From assembly GCA_030524125.1 (NCBI GenBank), contig JAUNHB010000012.1, forward strand, positions 1 through 45,139: a DNA stretch of 45,139 bases, in the 5' to 3' direction. Numbering within the stretch: position 1 is the stretch's first letter; every line of letters begins with the position of its first letter. The notes below the pieces were generated by a model. The model ran no database searches. It had not been told where the DNA came from and saw nothing but the letters and a program-made list of their open reading frames with translations. Origin of the DNA: Eubacteriales bacterium (GTDB lineage: Bacteria; Bacillota; Clostridia; Lachnospirales; Lachnospiraceae). Position numbers and translations under genes: made by a program. This document shows positions 1 to 5,977 of the stretch, in pieces.

Positions 1-738
1 TCCGAGCCGGATATCTACAATGCGATCAGACGCGACGCTCTGCTTGAGAACGTAACGCTGGACGCTGACGGAAAGATCGATTTTGACGATAAGAGCGTGA
101 CGGAGAACACCCGCGTGTCCTACCCGATCAACCATATCGAGAAGATCGTCCGCCCGGTATCCGCTGCTCCCGACGCGAAGAACGTGATCTTCCTGTCCGC
201 AGATGCATTCGGCGTACTTCCGCCGGTATCCGTGCTGACGCCGGAGCAGACCGAGTACTACTTCCTGTCCGGATTTACTGCAAAGCTTGCAGGAACCGAG
301 CGTGGAATCACCGAGCCGACCCCGACCTTCTCCGCTTGCTTCGGACAGGCGTTCCTCGAGCTGCATCCGACCAAGTATGCGCATGAGCTGGTAAAGAAGA
401 TGAAGAAGAGCGGAGCGAAAGCTTATCTTGTCAACACCGGATGGAACGGAACCGGCAAGCGTATCTCCATCAAGGATACCCGCGGAATCATCGACGCGAT
501 CCTTGACGGCTCCATCCTGACGGCTCCGACCAAGACCATTCCGTACTTCAACTTTGAGGTACCGACGGAGCTTCCGGGAGTAGATCCGAAGATCCTCGAC
601 CCGCGCGACACCTATGCCGACGCTTCCCAGTGGGAGGAGAAGGCGAAGGATCTGGCGCAGCGTTTCACGAAGAACTTCGCGAAATACGAGAGCAATGCAG
701 ACGGAAAGGCTCTGGTAGCCGCAGGTCCGCAGCTGTAA
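1..738 (+). CDS. pckA: ATP-dependent phosphoenolpyruvate carboxykinase, C-terminal part
   Basis: The reading frame is open from the first base, so the gene begins outside the window; 245 C-terminal residues are present of a family usually about 530 long. The enzyme interconverts oxaloacetate plus ATP with phosphoenolpyruvate plus CO2 and ADP in the cytoplasm; in fermentative gut Clostridia it often runs toward oxaloacetate. Visible family segments are the [14 protein letters not shown] stretch, the [14 protein letters not shown] stretch, and [17 protein letters not shown] near the nucleotide-binding end. The last segment looks slightly shorter than the usual NTGW-GG-x-G-x-G-KR form. The gene ends in TAA and is followed at once by a strong terminator, so it is the last gene of its transcript. 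Confidence 0.95.
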   Translation, partial: SEPDIYNAIRRDALLENVTLDADGKIDFDDKSVTENTRVSYPINHIEKIVRPVSAAPDAKNVIFLSADAFGVLPPVSVLTPEQTEYYFLSGFTAKLAGTERGITEPTPTFSACFGQAFLELHPTKYAHELVKKMKKSGAKAYLVNTGWNGTGKRISIKDTRGIIDAILDGSILTAPTKTIPYFNFEVPTELPGVDPKILDPRDTYADASQWEEKAKDLAQRFTKNFAKYESNADGKALVAAGPQL

Positions 739-756
739 TATCGTTTTGACTACGGA

Positions 757-799
757 GGGCTGTGAAAAAATGAGCGATCATTTTTCACAGCCCTTTTTT
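757..799 (+). terminator. Rho-independent terminator of pckA
   Basis: GGGCTGTG followed by an A-run and TGA pairs with TCA, a T-run and CACAGCCC around a GCGA loop, with one bulged A; a run of six T follows. It lies 18 bases after the pckA stop codon. Confidence 0.9.
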
Positions 800-837
800 C
801 ATACAACAGGAAATTCCTCCGAATTTCCTGTTGTATG
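800..837. repeat. Perfect 16-bp inverted repeat after the pckA terminator
   Basis: Bases 800-815 are the exact reverse complement of 822-837, with the loop CCTCCG. There is no T-tract after the right arm, so on the plus strand it is not a standard terminator. The arms contain ACAGGAA/TTCCTGT, resembling the third hairpin of the 148-bp repeats at 15.2 kb. It could be a dispersed palindromic element or a second hairpin protecting the pckA mRNA end. Confidence 0.7.
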
Positions 838-908
838 AAAAGACGCTCCGCGGGATCGCAGAAGAGTATCCTGCAAAACGGGAATAAATGAAAAAGGGGG
901 TTCATACA

Positions 909-1670
909 ATGAAACGTAGAGATTTCACGCTGGAGGTGTGCGTGGACAGTCCGGAGTCGGCGGCCGCCGCCGAACGCGGACAGGCGGACCGGCTGGAGCT
1001 GTGCGGCCATTTGATGACCGGCGGCGTGACGCCGGACGAATGGCTCTACCGAAGGGTGCGTCAGGTGTGCGGGCTGCCGGTGCGGGTGCTGATCCGGCCC
1101 CGGTTTGGCGATTTTCTCTATACGGAGGATGAGTTCTGGCTGATCGAGCGTCAGGTGGAGCACTTCCGGGAGCTGGGAGCGGACGCGGTGGTGATCGGCT
1201 GCCTGCTGCCGGACGGCAGGCTTGACATGGAACGGATGAAACGGCTTGTGGAGCTGGCGGGGGACATGGAGGTGACGCTCCACCGGGCGTTCGACGTATG
1301 CCGGGATCCGGAGGAAGCGCTGGAGCAGGCCGTGTCGCTGGGGATTGGAACGATCCTCACGTCCGGGCAGGAGAGCAGCGCGCTTGCAGGCGCCGAATGC
1401 CTCGCAAGGCTTCAAAAGCGGGCGGATGGACGGATTACGCTGATGGCGGGCGCGGGGATCGGCGCGGAGGCTATCCGGAAGCTGTATCCGGCGACGGGCC
1501 TCACGGCATATCACATGTCCGGCAAGAAGGTGCTCCCGTCCGCCATGGAGTACCGAAAAGAGGGCGTTCCCATGGGGCTTCCGGGTATCAGCGAGTTTGA
1601 GATCTGGCGGACCGACGGGGAGGCCGTCCTTGCAGCCTCCCGGATGCTGTCAAAATTTACAGAAAATTGA
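909..1670 (+). CDS. cutC: CutC family protein (copper homeostasis family)
   Basis: A 253-residue cytoplasmic TIM-barrel protein of the CutC family. The family was named for copper tolerance in E. coli, but its molecular function is still not firmly established. Visible hallmarks are LEVCVDSPESAAAAERG at the N-terminus, the DRLELCGHLMTGGVTP loop, VRVLIRPRFGDFLYTEDE, the TLHRAFDVCRDPEEALE motif, GIGTILTSGQESSA, and the final MAGAGIGAEAIRKL barrel strand. I chose ATG 909 over the in-frame ATG at 888 because AAAGGGGG ends eight bases upstream of 909, while 888 has no ribosome binding site. The gene stands alone between the pckA terminator and the 6S RNA promoter. Confidence 0.9.
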   Translation: MKRRDFTLEVCVDSPESAAAAERGQADRLELCGHLMTGGVTPDEWLYRRVRQVCGLPVRVLIRPRFGDFLYTEDEFWLIERQVEHFRELGADAVVIGCLLPDGRLDMERMKRLVELAGDMEVTLHRAFDVCRDPEEALEQAVSLGIGTILTSGQESSALAGAECLARLQKRADGRITLMAGAGIGAEAIRKLYPATGLTAYHMSGKKVLPSAMEYRKEGVPMGLPGISEFEIWRTDGEAVLAASRMLSKFTEN

Positions 1671-1700
1671 AATTCTGGGAGAAGATTTTCGCTGCCGGAG

Positions 1701-1729
1701 TTGTCAAAAGCAGAGAAATAGGTTATACT
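1701..1729 (+). promoter_or_regulatory. Sigma-A promoter of the 6S RNA gene
   Basis: TTGTCA (1701-1706) and TATACT (1724-1729) are separated by exactly 17 bases. The predicted start near 1736 fits the 5' end of the 6S RNA closing stem. Confidence 0.8.
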
Positions 1730-1735
1730 AAAGAC

Positions 1736-1915
1736 ATGGATTTCCTGGGGTGTTCGAGAGCCTTGTTATTTTGAACCTACATTTACGTTCATGGGATTCC
1801 AACATCGCAAGCCGGATGTCATGCCTCCGTCCGAGAGGACGCCAGTGGAAGGCTGAACGCTTGTTGAGGTTACCCACCTAGCTTTGGCTAGGCGTCAAAA
1901 TACAGGGAACGGCAC
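1736..1915 (+). ncRNA. ssrS: 6S RNA (RNA polymerase-binding regulatory RNA)
   Basis: 6S RNA mimics an open promoter and binds the housekeeping sigma-factor form of RNA polymerase, lowering transcription in stationary phase. The call rests on primary sequence: the 5' end CCTGGGGTGTTCG matches the conserved start of 6S RNAs (B. subtilis 6S-1 has CTGCGGTGTTCG), an internal CCGTCCGAGA matches the same stretch in E. coli 6S, and the ends can pair (TTTCCTG at 1741-1747 with CAGGGAA at 1903-1909, one G-U). Length of about 180 nt is typical. The locus has its own promoter and a terminator at 1935-1967. It fills most of the otherwise gene-free stretch 1671-2094. Exact ends are inferred. The large internal bubble was not folded here, so a different structured RNA remains possible but unlikely. 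Confidence 0.8.
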
Positions 1916-1934
1916 TTTGGGAAACGAAAGATAC

Positions 1935-1967
1935 CGGGTATTGCACAGCGCGATACCCGTTTTTTTG
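1935..1967 (+). terminator. Terminator of 6S RNA
   Basis: CGGGTAT (1935-1941) pairs with ATACCCG (1953-1959), followed by eight T. It lies just downstream of the 6S closing stem, so the primary transcript probably extends to about 1967 before trimming. Confidence 0.8.
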
Positions 1968-1986
1968 CGCGATACGCCGCAGGCGG

Positions 1987-2013
1987 AGAATCCTGCGCGG
2001 CAGGATTCTTTTT
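1987..2013 (+). terminator. Second terminator hairpin before spoIID-like gene
   Basis: A perfect 10-bp stem (AGAATCCTGC at 1987-1996 with GCAGGATTCT at 2000-2009) with a GCG loop is followed by TTTT. It could back up the 6S terminator. Confidence 0.65.
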
Positions 2014-2024
2014 AAAGCGATACG

Positions 2025-2069
2025 CCCTGCGAGCGGCTGCCGTGCTCGCACGAGCAGCCATTTGCAGGG
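2025..2069. repeat. Nested inverted repeat just upstream of the spoIID-like gene
   Basis: CCCTGC (2025-2030) pairs with GCAGGG (2064-2069), and inside it GGCTGC (2035-2040) pairs with GCAGCC (2054-2059). The core GTGCTCGCAC also occurs in the 84-bp repeat at 4.6 kb. The hairpin would sit immediately ahead of the ribosome binding site of the next gene. Confidence 0.55.
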
Positions 2070-2094
2070 CAACGGGGGAGAGGGAGGAACGGGA

Positions 2095-3405
2095 TTGTAT
2101 CGGAAGAGGTTGAAGCAAAAGGTGCTGCTGCTCGTCTGCCTGACAGGCTTTCTGATCCTTTTGGTGGCGCGGGGGCCCGGCGGCTTTCCGGAGAAGGAGG
2201 CGGAGGAGGGAGAGCGTCTTGTGCTGCCGGAGGACGAAGAGGCGCAGGAGCCGGCGGAGGTCTTTTCTCTTCCGGGAGCGGACGCGCGGATCCGGGTGCT
2301 GCTTCTGTCGGACGAGGGAAGCATTTACCATGAGAAGGCGGAGACCGAAAAGGATTATCCGGGAGAGCTTCAGTACTACGAGGAAGAGGAAGGCTGGGTC
2401 ATCGTCAACGAAGTGCCTCTGGAGGAATATCTGTGCCGGGTTGTCCCAAGCGAGATGCCGTCCGGCTACGCGCAGGAGGCGCTGAAGGCGCAGGCCGTAT
2501 GCGCAAGAACGTACGCAGTCTGGCAGATGCAGGAGTACGCCTATCCGGAATATGAGGCGCATGTGGACGACAGCACCTCCTATCAGGTGTACAACAATAT
2601 CGAGAGCCAGCAGACGACGGATCAGGCGGTCCGGGATACGGCGGGCCAGATCATGCTCTATGAGGACCGGCCGGTTAAGGCGTATTATTTCGCCACATCC
2701 TGCGGAGCCACGACTGACGAGAACATATGGGAGGAGGGAGACCGGACGCTCACCCCGTACATATCCGGCCGCATGGTGGACGACGGCGAAGCCGGGGATG
2801 GGAAGGATCTGACGGACGAGGAGACGTTCGCCGCCTTTATCAGAAAGAAGCACGCGGGGGATCTGGAGATCTCGGAGCCGTGGTACCGGTGGAGCTGCTA
2901 TGTCCCCCTCGGCCAGATCAAAGCCAACGTGGAGAAATGGGCCCGCCAGAGAGCGCAGCGGACGGAGCAGGGGATCCTCCTGCAGGAGGGGGACGGTTGC
3001 CGCCGGATGGAAGAGGACTCCATCGGAGAGATCACAGAAGCGCGCATCACGGAGCGGAACACGGGAGGCGCGGCGCAGGAGATGATCCTATCGGGAACGG
3101 AGGGAACGCTGAGGATCCGGTACGAGTACAATATCCGCCTGATGCTGGGGCTTCCGGGAGGGGCGATCCACAAAAACGACGGAACGGACGGGGAGGGCGG
3201 AGACCTTCTCCCCAGCGGCTATTTTGTGCTGGAGCCGGTGACGGAGGACGGCGTGCTGGCGGGCTATGAGATCTTCGGAGGAGGACTGGGGCACGGGGCC
3301 GGTATGAGCCAGAACGGGGCGAGGATCATGGCGGAGCAGGGAGAGGACTATGAATCCATCCTCCATTATTTTTATCGCGAGATCAGGCTTGCTATTTTGC
3401 AGTAA
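2095..3405 (+). CDS. spoIID: SpoIID/LytB-type peptidoglycan lytic transglycosylase
   Basis: A 436-residue membrane-anchored SpoIID domain protein. SpoIID cleaves glycan strands denuded of stem peptides during engulfment of the forespore. Residues about 8-22 form a hydrophobic signal anchor. The SpoIID domain follows, with GWVIVNEVPLEEYLCRVVPSEMP, in which E120 matches the catalytic glutamate, then ALKAQAVCARTYA and the YYFATSCGATTDENIW segment. The C-terminus carries GGGLGHGAGMSQNGA, the family signature usually seen as GHGVGMSQYGA. I prefer TTG 2095, six bases after AGGGAGGAA, over TTG 2062. It is longer than typical SpoIID (about 340), with a charged linker after the anchor and an insertion in the second half. 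It could instead be a SpoIID paralogue not tied to engulfment. Confidence 0.85.
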   Translation: MYRKRLKQKVLLLVCLTGFLILLVARGPGGFPEKEAEEGERLVLPEDEEAQEPAEVFSLPGADARIRVLLLSDEGSIYHEKAETEKDYPGELQYYEEEEGWVIVNEVPLEEYLCRVVPSEMPSGYAQEALKAQAVCARTYAVWQMQEYAYPEYEAHVDDSTSYQVYNNIESQQTTDQAVRDTAGQIMLYEDRPVKAYYFATSCGATTDENIWEEGDRTLTPYISGRMVDDGEAGDGKDLTDEETFAAFIRKKHAGDLEISEPWYRWSCYVPLGQIKANVEKWARQRAQRTEQGILLQEGDGCRRMEEDSIGEITEARITERNTGGAAQEMILSGTEGTLRIRYEYNIRLMLGLPGGAIHKNDGTDGEGGDLLPSGYFVLEPVTEDGVLAGYEIFGGGLGHGAGMSQNGARIMAEQGEDYESILHYFYREIRLAILQ

Positions 3406-3417
3406 ACAAGGTATGAT
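3389..3417 (+). promoter_or_regulatory. Promoter for the YihY/BrkB gene
   Basis: TTGCTA (3389-3394) and TATGAT (3412-3417) with a 17-base spacer. The -35 box lies inside the 3' end of the spoIID-like coding region. Confidence 0.6.
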
Positions 3418-3478
3418 ACACTGGCAAAGAGACTGAGAAAACGATCGGGAAAAACAATTTCTGGAGGGAGACAGGGCG

Positions 3479-4312
3479 GTGATGGGACGGCTGATCAAAA
3501 CAGTGCTGGAGATGAAGCGGGATATTACGAAAAGTCATGTGGGGGCCTACGCGGCCCAGTCCGCATATTTTATCATGCTGTCCTTTTTGCCTTTGATCAT
3601 CATGCTGCTGTCGCTGATCCAGTTTACCGGCATCGGGAAGGCGGATCTGTACCGGCTGATTCAGGATTTGGTGCCGCAGGGATTCCAGAGCTGGCTGTTC
3701 GGGATCATCGATGAGATGTACACGCGTACCGTGGCCACCGTGTCGCTGTCGGCGCTGGTGACGGTCTGGTCTGCAGGAAAGAGCTTTATGGCGCTGAACC
3801 GGGGAATGAACGTGATCTGCAGGGTAGACAAAAACCCGAATTATCTGCTGATGCGCCTGAGGGGAGCCGTCTTCGCCATGGTGTTCGTGCTTCTGATCGT
3901 GGCTTCTCTGCTTTTGATCGTGTTTGGGGACTCGATCCACCAGTGGCTGGTCCGGTATTTTCCGTTTCTGGCGATCTTCACGAGGATCGTGCTGGCCTTC
4001 CGGCTCGTGCTGATGCTGGGCGTGTTCACGCTGTTCTTCGCCCTGATCTACATGGTGCTGCCCAACCGGAAGGCGGGATTTGTGGATCAGCTTCCGGGAG
4101 CCATGTGCGCGGCGGTGGGCTGGTACGGGTTTTCCTACGGCTTTTCGATCTACGTCCAGTACACGGACGCCTACAGCATGTACGGCAGCCTGACGACGCT
4201 GGTGCTTTTGATGTTCTGGCTCTATTTTGTCATGTACATCATGCTGATCGGCATGGAGGTCAACCACTACCGCGCGCAGCTGGTGCGGGAGCTGCAGCCG
4301 AAAAAAGCTTGA
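3479..4312 (+). CDS. YihY/BrkB family inner membrane protein
   Basis: A 277-residue multi-pass membrane protein of the YihY/virulence factor BrkB family (UPF0761), whose transport or other function is not established. The name ribonuclease BN used for relatives is historical and misleading. Family features are the SAYFIMLSFLPLIIMLLSL first membrane segment after a short basic N-terminus, VTVWSAGKSFMALNRGMNVI in the middle, and the C-terminal YGSLTTLVLLMFWLYFVMYIMLIGMEVN. About six hydrophobic segments are visible. Start codons GTG 3479 and ATG 3482 are adjacent in frame; GGAGGGAG at 3463-3470 suits either. Its stop codon TGA forms part of the -35 box of the downstream T-box promoter. Confidence 0.85.
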   Translation: MMGRLIKTVLEMKRDITKSHVGAYAAQSAYFIMLSFLPLIIMLLSLIQFTGIGKADLYRLIQDLVPQGFQSWLFGIIDEMYTRTVATVSLSALVTVWSAGKSFMALNRGMNVICRVDKNPNYLLMRLRGAVFAMVFVLLIVASLLLIVFGDSIHQWLVRYFPFLAIFTRIVLAFRLVLMLGVFTLFFALIYMVLPNRKAGFVDQLPGAMCAAVGWYGFSYGFSIYVQYTDAYSMYGSLTTLVLLMFWLYFVMYIMLIGMEVNHYRAQLVRELQPKKA

Positions 4313-4336
4313 CTTTCCGGGATTCTGTGTTATAGT
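4309..4336 (+). promoter_or_regulatory. Promoter of the pheST T-box transcript
   Basis: TTGACT (4309-4314) and TATAGT (4331-4336) with a 16-base spacer. The TGA stop codon of the upstream gene (4310-4312) is embedded in the -35 hexamer. Confidence 0.75.
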
Positions 4337-4342
4337 AGAAAA

Positions 4343-4611
4343 AGATATTTGAAATCTGAAATGCGGTGAAGGTGTCAGTAGCAATCTGTTTTCCGCCAGA
4401 GAGGAGGGGCCGTCGGCTGGAAGCCCGTCCAGGTTCAGACAGAAGCGCGAATTTCCCACCGGAGCAGCGTCCCTGAAAAGAGAAGTAGGGGGCGACGTCA
4501 TCTGCACGTTACGCAGCAAGGAGTGTCCGGCATGTCCGGAAATCAGGGTGGTACCGCGGATCGTAAGCTTCGTCCCTTTTTGGCCAGGCCAACAAGGAAC
4601 GAAGCTTTTTT
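4343..4611 (+). promoter_or_regulatory. T-box leader, probably phenylalanine-responsive
   Basis: T-box leaders read the charging state of one tRNA and choose antitermination when it is uncharged. The invariant T-box sequence AGGGTGGTACCGCG is at 4545-4558 and is followed by a terminator at 4565-4611. The downstream genes are both subunits of phenylalanyl-tRNA synthetase, so the specifier should be a Phe codon; TTC at 4453-4455, in the sequence GCGAATTTCCCACC, is the best candidate, with TTT one base earlier. The specifier position is inferred by eye, not from a folded Stem I. The start near 4343 is taken from the promoter. Confidence 0.92.
4565..4611 (+). terminator. T-box regulated terminator
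   Basis: AAGCTTCGT (4565-4573) pairs with ACGAAGCTT (4599-4607) and is followed by a T-run to 4611. The 5' arm lies just after the T-box sequence, as expected for mutually exclusive antiterminator and terminator. Confidence 0.88.
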
Positions 4612-4624
4612 GCGTGAAAGCCCC

Positions 4625-4708
4625 GGCCAGCGCGGAAGGCGAGCGCGTGCTCGCACGCGGCGAGCCGTCCGCATTGGCCGGGCAAGACGACATGAGCATG
4701 GAGGCCGA
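4625..4708. repeat. 84-bp hairpin repeat, copy 1, in the pheS leader
   Basis: This and the copy at 4788-4871 are the same length and differ at 4 positions. Each folds into a long hairpin: GGCCA/TGGCC outside, GCGG/CCGC next, and CGCGTGC/GCACGCG at the tip. The two-base tip loop is TC here and CT in copy 2. The hairpin part is followed by a shared non-hairpin tail ending GAGGCCGA. Function unknown. Together with copy 2 it occupies most of the 332 bases between the T-box terminator and pheS. Confidence 0.85.
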
Positions 4709-4787
4709 CAGGCCGGAATGCGAATGTCGTCGGCGATTGCGGGAGCGCGAAAGCGCGGAGCAATCGGCTTTCACGCATCCTGCGAGA

Positions 4788-4871
4788 GGCCAGCGCGGAA
4801 GGCGAGCGCGTGCCTGCACGCGGCGAGCCGCCCGCATTGGCCGGGTAAGACGACATGAGCATGGAGGCCGA
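4788..4871. repeat. 84-bp hairpin repeat, copy 2, in the pheS leader
   Basis: Second copy of the element at 4625-4708, 163 bases downstream and in the same orientation. A fragment of the unit start (GGCCAGCGCGGAAG) recurs at about 4889-4902. The element lies inside the antiterminated pheST mRNA, upstream of the pheS ribosome binding site at 4932-4937. Confidence 0.85.
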
Positions 4872-4943
4872 GCGCGTTGATCGCACGCGGGCCAGCGCGG
4901 AAGCGCACCCACCCATCAGCGATAGGAGAAAAGGAGTTTCAAG

Positions 4944-5963
4944 ATGAAAGAGAGACTGCAAAAGATCAGGGAAGAGGCAATTGCACGGATCAAGGAATCC
5001 ACAAGCCCGGAGGCTCTCAACGATGTGAGAGTGTCCGTTCTGGGCAAGAAGGGCGAGCTGACGGCTCTTTTGAAGAGCATGAAGGAGGTGGCTCCCGAGG
5101 ATCGTCCGGCCTTCGGACAGCTCGTCAACGACACGCGGGCGGAGATCGAGAAGGTCATGGACGAGGCGAGAAAAAATATGGAGCAGATGCTTCTGGATAT
5201 GAAGCTTCGGACAGAGGTCATCGACGTGACGCTTCCGGCGAAGAAAAACAACGTGGGACACCGTCATCCCAACACCATCGCGCTCGAGGAAGTGGAGCGC
5301 ATCTTCATCGGGATGGGCTATGAAGTCATCGAAGGCCCCGAGGTGGAGTACGATCTGTACAATTTCGAGAAGCTGAACATCCCGGCGAACCATCCGGCCA
5401 AGGATGAGCAGGATACCTTCTATATCAATAAAGACATCGTGCTCCGCACCCAGACCTCCCCGGTGCAGGCAAGAACCATGGAGAAGGGCAAGCTTCCGAT
5501 CCGTATGATCTCTCCGGGGCGCGTGTTCCGCTCCGACGAGGTGGACGCCACCCACTCGCCCTCCTTCCACCAGATCGAAGGACTGGTCATCGACAAGAAC
5601 ATCACGTTCGCGGACCTGAAGGGAACGCTGGAGGAGTTCGCGAAGGAGCTGTTCGGCGAGGAGACGAAGACGAAGTTCCGCCCCCATCATTTCCCGTTCA
5701 CAGAGCCCAGCGCCGAGGTGGACGTATCGTGCTTCAAATGCGGCGGCAAGGGCTGCCGGTTCTGCAAGGGCTCCGGCTGGATCGAGATCCTCGGCTGCGG
5801 CATGGTGCATCCCCATGTGCTGGAGATGTGCGGTATCGACCCCGATGAGTATACAGGCTTTGCGTTCGGCGTGGGTCTGGAGCGGATCGCGCTGCTGAAA
5901 TATGAGATCGATGATATGAGACTGCTGTATGAGAATGACATCCGGTTTCTCAGACAATTCTAA
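4944..5963 (+). CDS. pheS: Phenylalanyl-tRNA synthetase alpha subunit
   Basis: 339 residues, normal for the family. With PheT it forms the alpha2-beta2 enzyme that charges tRNA-Phe. The N-terminal coiled coil (residues 1-90) is followed by the class II catalytic core: motif 1 region HPNTIALEEVERIFIGMGYE, motif 2 SPGRVFRSDEVDATHSPSFHQIEG, the KFRPHHFPFTEPSAEVDV segment, and motif 3 FAFGVGLERIALLKYEIDD. A cysteine cluster CFKCGGKGCRFCKGSGW is present, as in many bacterial PheS. Start ATG 4944 follows AAGGAG by six bases. Expression is controlled by the T-box at 4343-4611. Confidence 0.98.
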   Translation: MKERLQKIREEAIARIKESTSPEALNDVRVSVLGKKGELTALLKSMKEVAPEDRPAFGQLVNDTRAEIEKVMDEARKNMEQMLLDMKLRTEVIDVTLPAKKNNVGHRHPNTIALEEVERIFIGMGYEVIEGPEVEYDLYNFEKLNIPANHPAKDEQDTFYINKDIVLRTQTSPVQARTMEKGKLPIRMISPGRVFRSDEVDATHSPSFHQIEGLVIDKNITFADLKGTLEEFAKELFGEETKTKFRPHHFPFTEPSAEVDVSCFKCGGKGCRFCKGSGWIEILGCGMVHPHVLEMCGIDPDEYTGFAFGVGLERIALLKYEIDDMRLLYENDIRFLRQF

Positions 5964-5977
5964 GGAGGTGCAACGAG

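Noticed and set aside
2062-2094. Upstream TTG start for the spoIID-like protein
   Set aside because: It lies within a hairpin and has no Shine-Dalgarno sequence; TTG 2095 has one at a good distance and gives a normal signal anchor.
4625-4871. 84-bp repeats as an insertion sequence or MITE
   Set aside because: No target-site duplication or transposase is visible, and both copies are in the same orientation inside one leader. It is kept only as a repeat.
4523-4912. Open frames of about 110 codons in the pheS leader
   Set aside because: They overlap the T-box, its terminator and the 84-bp repeats. The encoded peptides are Arg/Ala-rich without ribosome binding sites.
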